A program made the position numbers and the translations under genes. A stretch of DNA of 9,504 nt from Planctomycetota bacterium (GTDB taxonomy: Bacteria; Planctomycetota; UBA1135; UBA2386), in assembly GCA_020425915.1 (NCBI GenBank), contig JAGQQZ010000176.1, forward strand, positions 1 to 9,504, read 5' to 3'. This document shows, piece by piece, positions 1-7,177 of this stretch. The notes beneath the pieces are model-generated. The model did not search any database. It saw nothing but the letters and a program-made list of their open reading frames with translations, and was not told where the DNA came from. Positions within the stretch are counted from its first letter, which is position 1. Every line of letters begins with the position of its first letter.

Positions 1-1113
1 AGCGCCGGAGATCGCTCACGCTTCTCGCTGCGCCTGCTGTTCGGGGACCCGCTGCGGAAGCTCGCGTCGATCGCGCTGGCGATCGTGTTGTGGCACCTGC
101 TCGACAACCAGATCACGAAGACCGCGACCCTCGATCTCCAGCTCGAGACCGTGTCGTCGGCCAGCCACCCCGGCAAGAAGAACCGACTCCTCGTCACGAT
201 CGACGCCGAGCAGTACTTCGTCGAGGGATTCTACGACCGACGCTCGGGGCAGCGGATCGAGCGCGTCCGACTCGAACTCGTCGGCGCCAACATCCTCGTC
301 GACACGCTCAGCGAGAACCCCGGCTTCCGCGTCACGCCGGAGATCGAGGCCTCCGGCGAGGACAAGGTCAGCGTCGAGTTCACGATCGCCGACGTCCGTC
401 CGATCGAGCCGAAGTTCGCGCCGCTGTTCGAGGGCGCTTCGCTGACGCCGTCGTCGATCCGCGTCGACCTGATCCGGAACTCGGACCTCGAGCTCGCACT
501 CGATCCCGAACACGTCCAGATCAACGCATCGCCGCAGACCGAACGTCGCCTGCAGAAGGACAGCGCCGAGTTCACGCCCCGCTCGGTCATCCTGCTCGGG
601 CCCGCCAACCAGATCGAACTGCTGCAGGCCATGACGCCCAGCTTCTACGTCGACATCCCCGACCCCCAGCCGTCCGACACGAGCGTGCAGGGCACGTTGC
701 AGATCATCGAGGATCCGGGGCTCTCGAAGCTGCGGTTCCAGGGCAAGAATCCGATCATCAAGATCCCGCTGTCGGTGAAGTTCGAGACCGTCGTCGTCCG
801 GGTCCCGTACGAACTCGATCGGAAGGCCCTGCCGAAGGAGATCCGGCACCAGTACACCGCGACCGAGGAGGAGGCCGACATCGAGATCGAGATCGGCAAC
901 CGCCTCGCGCTGACCTTCTGGAACATGAACGAGAGTGACCGTCAGGCCTGGTTCCGAACTCACGCCAGACTTTGGGTGCTGGTGACGGAGGACCAGGAGG
1001 CGGAGACCGACTCCTACACACCCGAGTTCATCATCGTCGGTCAAGAGTTCCGCGAAGGGATCGACTACCGCGCGCGCGATCTCCCTCCGCTGACCGTCAA
1101 ACGCACGCAATGA
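1..1113 (+). CDS. cdaR: CdaR-like YbbR-domain protein (5' partial)
   Basis: Probable membrane-anchored regulator of the diadenylate cyclase CdaA, which makes c-di-AMP. The frame is open from base 1, so the start lies upstream. The first internal GTG (85) would cut through the membrane helix and is not credible as a start. 370 residues are visible. Residues 8-34 (FSLRLLFGDPLRKLASIALA onward) form the typical YbbR N-terminal signature: a short basic stretch, then one transmembrane helix ending in a Trp-containing ALAIVLWHLL. The rest is hydrophilic, beta-rich sequence with alternating V/I/L and charged residues, as expected of several tandem YbbR domains outside the membrane. The last bases overlap the glmM start (ATGA), suggesting translational coupling. 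In Firmicutes and many other bacteria the order is cdaA-cdaR-glmM, so context strongly supports the call. Individual YbbR domains are too divergent to delimit by eye. The cyclase gene itself is not visible. Confidence 0.82.
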   Translation, partial: SAGDRSRFSLRLLFGDPLRKLASIALAIVLWHLLDNQITKTATLDLQLETVSSASHPGKKNRLLVTIDAEQYFVEGFYDRRSGQRIERVRLELVGANILVDTLSENPGFRVTPEIEASGEDKVSVEFTIADVRPIEPKFAPLFEGASLTPSSIRVDLIRNSDLELALDPEHVQINASPQTERRLQKDSAEFTPRSVILLGPANQIELLQAMTPSFYVDIPDPQPSDTSVQGTLQIIEDPGLSKLRFQGKNPIIKIPLSVKFETVVVRVPYELDRKALPKEIRHQYTATEEEADIEIEIGNRLALTFWNMNESDRQAWFRTHARLWVLVTEDQEAETDSYTPEFIIVGQEFREGIDYRARDLPPLTVKRTQ

Positions 1114-2468
1114 CCGACGAACCGACCCCTCGCCCGGAGTTCGGAACCGACGGGCTACGCGGTCCGGCTGGCCAGCCGCCGCTCGACCCGGACACGCTGC
1201 GACGCGTGGGCGCCGCGTTCGGACTGTGGCTGCAGCGCCAGGGTCCCGAACGCAAGCGCGTCGTGATCGCCAACGACGGCCGGGACTCCTCGTCGTGGAT
1301 CCTCGAGTGTCTCGCACAAGGGCTGTCGTCGACCGAGGTGTCGTCGACCGACATCGGGCTCGCGACGACGCCTGCGCTCGCCTGGATCACGCGCTCGGGT
1401 TCGTTCGCGGCAGGCATCATGATCTCGGCATCGCACAATCCTGCGACCGACAACGGCATCAAGCTGTTCGCGGACGACGGCCACAAGATCTCGGACGCGG
1501 CGCAGGACGAGATCGCCGATCTCGCACCGAAGCTCGACCTCGGCGAACTCACGACGCCGCGCGCGAAGGAAGAGTCGTCGCTGCTGACCCGCTATCAGGA
1601 GCGGCTCGCGAACTCGTTCGTCGGCCTCGACCTCAGCGGCAAGACGATCGTCGTCGACGCGGCCAACGGTGGCGGCTCCGACCTCGCGCCATCGACGCTC
1701 CGCGCGCTCGGCGCGGACGTCGTCGCGATGCACTGCGAGCCCGACGGATGGAACATCAACGAGGACTGCGGCGCGCTCCACCCCGATGGCATCGTCGAGA
1801 CGGTGATCGCGAGCGGCGCCGTGCTCGGCATCTGCCTCGACGGCGACGGTGATCGCGGGATCTTCGTCGACGATCGCGGCAGGATCCGCGACGGCGACGA
1901 CTGCCTGCTGACGATCGGAGCACACCTCGCGGAGCACGGGCGACTGGCCGACAACACGGTGGTCACGACCGTCATGAGCAACCTCGGCATGCACAAGGCA
2001 CTGCGCGGCCTCGGCATCGACATCGCGGTCACGCCGGTCGGCGACCGCCACGTGACGCAGTGCATGCGAGACCGCGGACTCACGCTCGGCGCCGAGACCT
2101 CGGGTCACGTGATCTTCGCCGAGGACGGCTATCTCGCCGGCGACGGGCTCTACACCGCGCTGCAGTTGCTGGCGCTGCCCCAGACCCTCGAGAACGGCTC
2201 CGCGGCGGCGTTCCTCGACTTCGAGCGATTCCCGCAGATCCTGCTCAACGTCCCGGTCGAGAGCAAACCACCGCTCGACGACGTCCCGGCCGTGATCGCC
2301 TGCCGTGAGGAGATCGAACGGTCCCTCGGCGACGACGGCCGCGTCGTGTTGCGCTACTCCGGCACCGAGAACCTCTGCCGGGTCATGGTCGAAGGTCCCG
2401 TCGAGGACGACGTGCAGCGCTTCGCAGCGCGACTCGCGTCGGTCGTCGAGGATTCGCTGCGCACATGA
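1110..2468 (+). CDS. glmM: Phosphoglucosamine mutase GlmM
   Basis: Converts glucosamine-6-phosphate to glucosamine-1-phosphate, a cytoplasmic step toward UDP-GlcNAc, peptidoglycan and other amino-sugar polymers. 452 residues, the usual length for the alpha-D-phosphohexomutase superfamily. Motifs appear in order: FGTDGLRG (11-18), the catalytic phosphoserine loop ISASHNP (105-111, Ser108 phosphorylated in the family), the metal-binding DGDGDR (244-249), the sugar-recognition loop GAETSGH (327-333; more often GGEQSGH) and the phosphate-binding RYSGTEN (415-421). The FGTDGLRG opening and the cdaR context favour GlmM over PgcA or ManB. The ATG at 1110 is chosen because it gives the short leader normal before FGTDG and overlaps the cdaR stop; the upstream GTG at 972 would add an unrelated Arg/Gly-rich segment that is cdaR out of frame. 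The stop overlaps tsaB. In Gram-positive bacteria GlmM binds CdaA and lowers c-di-AMP synthesis; a similar link is possible here. Confidence 0.95.
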   Translation: MTDEPTPRPEFGTDGLRGPAGQPPLDPDTLRRVGAAFGLWLQRQGPERKRVVIANDGRDSSSWILECLAQGLSSTEVSSTDIGLATTPALAWITRSGSFAAGIMISASHNPATDNGIKLFADDGHKISDAAQDEIADLAPKLDLGELTTPRAKEESSLLTRYQERLANSFVGLDLSGKTIVVDAANGGGSDLAPSTLRALGADVVAMHCEPDGWNINEDCGALHPDGIVETVIASGAVLGICLDGDGDRGIFVDDRGRIRDGDDCLLTIGAHLAEHGRLADNTVVTTVMSNLGMHKALRGLGIDIAVTPVGDRHVTQCMRDRGLTLGAETSGHVIFAEDGYLAGDGLYTALQLLALPQTLENGSAAAFLDFERFPQILLNVPVESKPPLDDVPAVIACREEIERSLGDDGRVVLRYSGTENLCRVMVEGPVEDDVQRFAARLASVVEDSLRT

Positions 2469-3082
2469 CGACCCTCGCGATCTCGGCGAGTCGGCGCACG
2501 GTCTCCGTCGCGCTCGAACTCGATGGCGAGATCAGGACCGCACCGAGTGACGTGCTCGGCGCGAGTCTGCACGAGCAGGTCGCCGCCATGTTCGAGACCA
2601 CGCGCATCTGTTCGAGCGACATCGATCGAGTGGTCGTCGATCGCGGTCCCGGCTCGTACACCGGCCTGCGGATCGCCGTGACGTTCGCGCGATTCCTCAG
2701 CCGATACGACGACGTGACGCTGCTGGCGACGACGAGCTTCGAAGCGATCGCCGCGACGTCCCGTCCGGCGAGCACGATACGTGTCGGACTCGATGCCAGG
2801 CGCGGCCGCGTCCACACGACACGCGTCGCCGCCGCCGATCGAATCGAACTTCTCGAAGCACCGCGCGCGATTCCGGTCGACGAGTTCATCGCACTGCTCG
2901 GAGTCGACGAACCCGTGATCGTCGAGTCGTCGCTGCGCGAACATGTGGTATCGGCGCGCGCGACCATGTCGCCGTTCCCCGAATACGACGCGACAACGCT
3001 GCTCTCACCGCGAATCGCGCCGACCGCGATCACCCGGGCGGAACTCGAACCGCTGTACTTGATGGGCTCGTACGCCGACTGA
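2465..3082 (+). CDS. tsaB: tRNA threonylcarbamoyladenosine (t6A) protein TsaB
   Basis: Non-catalytic partner of TsaD and TsaE in making t6A at position 37 of ANN-decoding tRNAs, in the cytoplasm. 205 residues, slightly short for the family (about 220-240). Diagnostic parts are the N-terminal LAISAS strand-turn (4-9), the helix beginning SLHEQ (34-38) that matches the family's 'HSE' region, the hallmark GPGSYTGLRI (61-70), and EPLYL near the C-terminus (195-199). The first phosphate loop, usually LAIDTS, has Ser in place of Asp. TsaB lacks a working ATPase site in general, so this need not impair it. The ATG at 2465 overlaps the glmM stop (ATGA), and a strong hairpin follows the stop, so tsaB looks like the last gene of the cdaR-glmM-tsaB operon. 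A tsaE or rimI fusion is not seen. Confidence 0.9.
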   Translation: MTTLAISASRRTVSVALELDGEIRTAPSDVLGASLHEQVAAMFETTRICSSDIDRVVVDRGPGSYTGLRIAVTFARFLSRYDDVTLLATTSFEAIAATSRPASTIRVGLDARRGRVHTTRVAAADRIELLEAPRAIPVDEFIALLGVDEPVIVESSLREHVVSARATMSPFPEYDATTLLSPRIAPTAITRAELEPLYLMGSYAD

Positions 3083-3117
3083 ACGCGCGCCGCGGAACGC
3101 CGCGTTCGTACGTACAC

Positions 3118-3152
3118 AAAAAAAGCGCGTGACGTCGGTCACGCGCTTCTTT
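3118..3152. terminator. Bidirectional intrinsic terminator between convergent tsaB and histone gene
   Basis: A perfect 11-bp GC-rich stem (3123-3133 with 3138-3148, AAGCGCGTGAC and its complement) closes a GTCG loop. Seven A's (3118-3124) precede it, giving a strong U tract for the minus-strand histone transcript whose stop is 20 bases away. TTCTTT (3147-3152) follows, giving a weaker U tract for the plus-strand operon. A second inverted repeat (3081-3087 with 3101-3107, GAACGCG/CGCGTTC) lies directly after the tsaB stop and may add to plus-strand termination. Confidence 0.85.
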
Positions 3153-3167
3153 CGAACGCCGGTGCGA

Positions 3168-3374
3168 TCAGAGATCGCAGGGCTTGAGCGTCTTGCGCTT
3201 GTTCTCGACGGCGCGGGTCTCGGCCGACTTGATGATCTCGCGGACCTTCAGGTCGAGGGCACCGTAGAAGTCGGACGAGACGTTGCACTTGCGCGTCGCG
3301 GCCTTGGTGCGAGTCTTCGAAATGATGAGTTCGGCGGGGGTAGCCTTCTTCTTGGTCTTCTTGCGAGCGGCCAT
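3168..3374 (-). CDS. Bacterial histone-like protein (minimal histone fold)
   Basis: Probable DNA-binding chromatin protein. 68 residues, rich in Lys and Arg. Residues 1-14 are a basic tail (MAARKKTKKKATPA). Then come a first helix (about 15-29, ELIISKTRTKAATRK), a short loop (CNVSS, 30-34), a long central helix (about 35-58) and the closing motif KRKTLKPCDL (59-68). In archaeal histones the second loop reads GRKTIKAED, with an Arg-Asp salt bridge ('RD clamp') seven residues apart; here R60 and D67 keep that spacing and T62 keeps the DNA-facing Thr. Ending right after D67, with almost no third helix, resembles the short bacterial histones known from Bdellovibrio (Bd0055) and Leptospira (HLp). 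The ATG at 3374 has AAGGA nine bases upstream. The gene is monocistronic, convergent to tsaB and divergent from the AsmA-like gene. Fold and family are inferred from motif reading; DNA binding is untested. A generic small basic protein is the alternative. Confidence 0.82.
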   Translation of the reverse strand: MAARKKTKKKATPAELIISKTRTKAATRKCNVSSDFYGALDLKVREIIKSAETRAVENKRKTLKPCDL

Positions 3375-3383
3375 GTGAGGTAA

Positions 3384-3388
3384 TCCTT
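3384..3388 (-). promoter_or_regulatory. Ribosome binding site of the histone-like gene
   Basis: AAGGA on the minus strand, nine bases before the ATG at 3374. It is one of the few recognisable Shine-Dalgarno sequences in the window, and it supports the short 68-residue reading over extension upstream. Confidence 0.6.
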
Positions 3389-3440
3389 GGTTCAGGGTAG
3401 AAACACCGAGAGTCGCGGGCTGAGCACCCCCTCGGCGCTC

Positions 3441-3454
3441 TCGCGTGCACGCGA
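3441..3454. repeat. Perfect 14-bp palindrome upstream of the histone-like gene
   Basis: TCGCGTGCACGCGA is identical to its reverse complement. It lies 67 bases upstream of the histone start codon, close to the predicted transcription start. It could be an operator for a dimeric regulator or a 5'-UTR hairpin. In GC-rich DNA a chance palindrome of this length is possible. Confidence 0.45.
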
Positions 3455-3463
3455 CATGGCCGA

Positions 3464-3492
3464 AGTTTGCGACGCTGTGGGAAGGCAGGCAA
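3464..3492 (-). promoter_or_regulatory. Candidate promoter of the histone-like gene
   Basis: On the minus strand, TTGCCT (3487-3492) and CAAACT (3464-3469) are separated by 17 bases, a weak sigma70-type match. It would start transcription near 3457 and leave a leader of about 80 bases. A promoter must lie in the 3375-3585 gap because the neighbouring gene is divergent, but this exact choice is tentative. Confidence 0.25.
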
Positions 3493-3571
3493 ACCAAAAA
3501 ACCTCGAAATCGACGTCGAGAGCCCGAGCCGCGGCCGATTTCGAGCCTTTTCGCCCCCACCGCGTGTCGTG

Positions 3572-3577
3572 CATAAT
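3572..3577 (+). promoter_or_regulatory. Candidate -10 element of the AsmA-like gene
   Basis: CATAAT (5 of 6 to TATAAT) ends eight bases before the GTG start at 3586, which would put transcription initiation at or within two bases of the start codon. No good -35 box is seen; TTTCGC at 3549-3554 has the right spacing but matches poorly. Confidence 0.4.
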
Positions 3578-3585
3578 CCGCCCAA

Positions 3586-6500
3586 GTGACTCGCAAGCGG
3601 ATCGCGCTGTTGTACTTCGGCTTCGCCGTCAGCGTCCTGGTGCTGACGTTCGTCGTGCTCCAGCGCGCCGGCGTTTCGCGCGCGTTCGTCGAGAACCTCC
3701 TCGCCGACGTCATCGTGCGGGACCGGTTCCGGCTCGGTGACGCCAACCTGCACCTCGGCGAAGGCAAGTTGACGCTCGACGAGTTCGAGCTCAACACGAA
3801 GGCCTCTGACGGCGACCGCCCGTTCGTCGCCGTCGATAGGATCGAGTTGGACGTGGACACGAACCCACTCGCGTTCGGTGACGTCGGACGGATTCGACAG
3901 GCCCGAGTCGAAGGCCTATCGCTCGAACTCGACCTCAGCGAAGGCAACGCGCCGGACCTCAGCGAGCTGTTCGAGCAGACCGGCGAAATCGACCGCGAGG
4001 GCGGGCCTCCCCCTGCCATCATCGTCACGAACTCGCGTGTGGTCCTCCGTTTCGCGCCGGACGCGGCCCCGGCGGAGTTCACGGACGTCGATCTGAAGCT
4101 CCTGCCCGAGGAGCCCGGCAGCAACCGTATGTCGCTCAGCGGTTCGATGACGTCCCCCGCCGGGCTGCGCACGACGGTCAGCGGCACGGGTGACTTCAAG
4201 ACCCGCGAGTTCCGCGCGCTCCTGACGATCGACGAGTTCCCATTGGACCCGTCGCTCGCGACTCGGTTCGCGCCGCAGGTCGGTGCGATCCTGGACGAGG
4301 CGCGACTCACCGGAACAGCGCGCAACCTGGGCGTCTGGCTCGAGTACTCGGAAGGGACGGACGGCAGGAGCAAGATCGCCGCGGGTGCCGGCCTCGAAGT
4401 GACCGAGCTCGGCGGCATCCCGCCCACCGTGCCGTACGCGCTCGTCGACGCCACGGCGCGCATCAACGTCAGCACGCGCGACAACGGCACGGTCCGATTC
4501 GAGCTCGACGACCCCGACACCGCCGGTGACATCCACGTCGGGGGCGTGCTCACCGACTGCTTCGGCGACGCACCGATCATCGACGTCGAGCTGAACGCGA
4601 AGCGGATGTTGATCCGCCCGCAACTGACCGACGCGCTGCGCGAAGTCCCCGCGGTCCGCAGGATCCTCGAGGCGTTCGAACCACTGGAGGGCCGCTTCGA
4701 CGTTCGCGGACAGGTTCGTTCCTCGGAGCCAGGCACACCGCCGCGCGCGGACCTCGATCTCACGTTCGCCGACACGAAGCTCCTGTGGCACGGGATCCCG
4801 CAAGGTGAGTCGATGCGTGTGATCGAGTTCCCCGAGCCTGCGACCGACGTCAGCGGTCGCGTGAGACTGCGGGGACACGAACTGTGGCTCGAAGAGATCG
4901 AGTTCACGGCCTGCGGCGGCCGATCGCGGATCGACGCGACCATCGGCACGCGGCGCGAGGAGCCGTACGCGATCGAATTCCGGTCCGACGACCTGCCGTT
5001 CTCCGACCGAGTCCGCGCCGCGTTGGAGTCCGTGGCGCCGCGTGCCACGCGCTTCTACGACGAGTTCTCGCCGCGCGGTCGCTCGGCGATCTCGGTCGCG
5101 CTGACCGGTGTCGGCCGGGACCGGTCGGAGACGCGCGTCGAACTGAGGCCGCTCGACGCATCGGCGAGCTGGGCTGGCTTCCCCTATCGAGTGAACGGGC
5201 TGTCCGGTGTGATCGAGATCGAACCGCGCGGCGTGTTCTTCCAGCTGCAAGGCCACCATGGCGCGGCCCGAACCGACCTCAACGGACGCTTTCCGGCTCC
5301 GGCGGACGACGGACCGCTCGGCACCGAGTTGTGGATCGCGGCCTCGGGCGTGCCGATCGACGACGAACTCGCGACGGCGCTCGACGAGCTCGGCCCGGAC
5401 TTCCGCAAGACGTGGAACACGCTCGGCCCCGAAGGGACCGCCGACTGCGAACTCACGATCTGGGGCGAGGGCGATGGTGACGTCAGCTACGACATCCGCG
5501 TGGACGCGCGTCGCGCCGCCGTCGAACTCGACGAATTGGCGATCCCGATCCGCAACATCGAAGGACCGATCTTCGTGCACGGCACCGGAGGATCGAGCAC
5601 GATCGACTTCGGCGTGCTGCGCGGAGAGATCGCGAACGCGCCCGGCACCGATCCGGCGGAGCTCGTGATGCACGGGACCGGTACGACGACGGCCGAAGGC
5701 AGCGAGCTCGATCTGACCTCGACGATCGACCATCTACAGATCACCGACGCGCTGCGCGACGCATTCGACGCGAGCGGCGCGTTCTCGCGGGAGACCTGGG
5801 ACGTCCTACGGCCCTCGGGGTTCGTCAGCGTGGTGTCGCGTCAACGACTCGTTCCGGGCGCAACCGAACTCCAGCACGACCTCCGGATCCAGCTCGACGG
5901 CGTCAACTCGGACGCCGCCATGCTGCCGGCGCCGGCACGCAACATGACAGGCAGCGTGACCGTTCTCGAAGGGAACGCGACGTTCCGAGACCTCCGCTGC
6001 GACATGGGCGATTCGCGCGTGTTCTGCGAATCGGGCTATGCGATCCACGACCAGGACGCGACCCGCATCCAGGCCATCGTGACGTCAGACGAGTTCCCGA
6101 TCGACGACGATCTCGCGAACCTGCTGTCGGGTCCGATCCGTGAGACCTACCTCGAACGTGAGTTGCGAGGCAGCCTCGAGGTGCAGCACCTAGACCTTCG
6201 ATTCCGCTTCCCCGACACGTCGGACACGTTCACGCTCGATCTCAGCGGCCGCGTGGCGGTGCGGGACACGACGATGTCACTCGGCACGAACCTCGAGAAC
6301 GTCTCGGGCACCGTGCGGATCGAACGGGCGCACTTCGACGACGTGAGCGGCGAGATCACCGGCACGATCGACAACGGCGGCATGTCGATCGCGGGCCATC
6401 GCCTCAGCGGCGCACACGCCGCGCTGTTCGCCAACGCAGAGCGGGTGGAGTTCTCGGGCGTGAGCGGACGCGTCCACAACGGCGAACTGTTCGGCCTCGG

Positions 6501-7119
6501 CGAGGAGTCGGCGGACATTCGCTTCGAATTCGGCGAGCCCGGACGCCTCACCTCGGCTCTCGGCTGGAAGGACGTCAGCCTGTCGTCGATCCTGCGGGCC
6601 TCGGGCAGCGAGGACTCCGAGTACCGTGGCAACGTGTCGGGCGAGTTACGAATCGGCGAACTTCTCGGCGACGACATCGTGAACGCCGAAGCCACCGGCA
6701 GCGTGCAGGTCACCGAAGGCCGACTCGGCGAGGTGCCACTGTTCACCGCGATCTACAGTCACCTGACTCCGAACCAACGGCCGAGGTTCAACGGCGTCGC
6801 CGTCGACTTCTCGGTCCACGATCAGCGGATCGACATCCACGAGGTCGAGGCGACCTCGTCCCTGATCTCGGTCAGCGGCCAGGGCACGGTGACGATGGAC
6901 GGCTACCTCGACATGGAACTCGACTTCGCGGATCTGTTCGGCGAGGACGCGGACTGGCTCGTGCTGCCGGTGTTCGCGCGGGTCATCACGACCGGCGTGG
7001 TCAAGTTCCAGGTGTTCGGCTACCTGCGCTCGCTCCGCGCACGACCGCAATGGCTCTGGGAATCGAAACCGGACCGTGTGAGGCTCGGCCCGATCCCCGC
7101 TCGCTCGGCAGACGGCTGA
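3586..7119 (+). CDS. AsmA-like repeat-containing envelope protein
   Basis: Large AsmA/TamB/YhdP-type protein, a group of membrane-anchored beta-groove proteins implicated in moving phospholipids between inner and outer membranes. 1177 residues. Residues 6-26 are a single N-terminal transmembrane helix after a basic MTRKR start. The rest is long, beta-rich sequence with alternating polar and hydrophobic residues and recurrent 'G.....' turns. About six units recur every 119-128 residues, anchored near residues 219, 346, 471, 590, 718 and 838, with the pattern P-(L/I)-D..LA followed by R..(W/Y)..L.P.G. The C-terminal part (about 1035-1115, GSVQVTEGRLGEVPLFTAIY onward to LDMELDF) matches the AsmA C-terminal module, and a hydrophobic segment (about 1124-1147) follows. 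The GTG start lacks a Shine-Dalgarno sequence but gives an intact membrane helix. manC follows after 58 bases. The transport role is from family knowledge; the substrate is unknown. Confidence 0.8.
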   Translation: MTRKRIALLYFGFAVSVLVLTFVVLQRAGVSRAFVENLLADVIVRDRFRLGDANLHLGEGKLTLDEFELNTKASDGDRPFVAVDRIELDVDTNPLAFGDVGRIRQARVEGLSLELDLSEGNAPDLSELFEQTGEIDREGGPPPAIIVTNSRVVLRFAPDAAPAEFTDVDLKLLPEEPGSNRMSLSGSMTSPAGLRTTVSGTGDFKTREFRALLTIDEFPLDPSLATRFAPQVGAILDEARLTGTARNLGVWLEYSEGTDGRSKIAAGAGLEVTELGGIPPTVPYALVDATARINVSTRDNGTVRFELDDPDTAGDIHVGGVLTDCFGDAPIIDVELNAKRMLIRPQLTDALREVPAVRRILEAFEPLEGRFDVRGQVRSSEPGTPPRADLDLTFADTKLLWHGIPQGESMRVIEFPEPATDVSGRVRLRGHELWLEEIEFTACGGRSRIDATIGTRREEPYAIEFRSDDLPFSDRVRAALESVAPRATRFYDEFSPRGRSAISVALTGVGRDRSETRVELRPLDASASWAGFPYRVNGLSGVIEIEPRGVFFQLQGHHGAARTDLNGRFPAPADDGPLGTELWIAASGVPIDDELATALDELGPDFRKTWNTLGPEGTADCELTIWGEGDGDVSYDIRVDARRAAVELDELAIPIRNIEGPIFVHGTGGSSTIDFGVLRGEIANAPGTDPAELVMHGTGTTTAEGSELDLTSTIDHLQITDALRDAFDASGAFSRETWDVLRPSGFVSVVSRQRLVPGATELQHDLRIQLDGVNSDAAMLPAPARNMTGSVTVLEGNATFRDLRCDMGDSRVFCESGYAIHDQDATRIQAIVTSDEFPIDDDLANLLSGPIRETYLERELRGSLEVQHLDLRFRFPDTSDTFTLDLSGRVAVRDTTMSLGTNLENVSGTVRIERAHFDDVSGEITGTIDNGGMSIAGHRLSGAHAALFANAERVEFSGVSGRVHNGELFGLGEESADIRFEFGEPGRLTSALGWKDVSLSSILRASGSEDSEYRGNVSGELRIGELLGDDIVNAEATGSVQVTEGRLGEVPLFTAIYSHLTPNQRPRFNGVAVDFSVHDQRIDIHEVEATSSLISVSGQGTVTMDGYLDMELDFADLFGEDADWLVLPVFARVITTGVVKFQVFGYLRSLRARPQWLWESKPDRVRLGPIPARSADG

Positions 7120-7165
7120 CCGGCGGAGACCTCGACTTGTGCCGAACTCGGCTTCCCCGTAATTC

Positions 7166-7170
7166 AGGGG
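7166..7170 (+). promoter_or_regulatory. Ribosome binding site of manC
   Basis: AGGGG lies seven bases before the ATG at 7178 and favours that start over the GTG at 7181 and the ATG at 7202, which would remove the beta strand leading into the nucleotide-binding loop. Confidence 0.5.
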
Positions 7171-7177
7171 CCCAAGG

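Noticed and set aside
16..1317. Long minus-strand open frame (433 codons) opposite cdaR and glmM
   Set aside because: The product is Arg/Asp/Leu-rich with no domain signal. It lies antisense to two well-supported genes; high GC content lengthens such shadow frames.
3168..5048. Minus-strand open frame of 626 codons whose end is the histone-like protein
   Set aside because: Everything upstream of the ATG at 3374 is Ser/Arg-rich antisense of the AsmA-like gene plus the intergenic region. Only the last 68 residues have protein character, and AAGGA marks the start at 3374.
3916..5733. 605-codon minus-strand frame opposite the AsmA-like gene
   Set aside because: Its composition (Arg, Asp, Val, Glu repeats) is typical of a codon-position shadow in GC-rich DNA, and no motif or signal is seen.
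7137..7165. Possible promoter for manC (TTGTGC, 17 bases, TAATTC)
   Set aside because: Both boxes match the consensus poorly; not strong enough to list.
7155..7170. CCCC/GGGG hairpin that could hide the manC ribosome binding site
   Set aside because: Only four base pairs with an eight-base loop, and no supporting riboswitch or thermometer structure around it.
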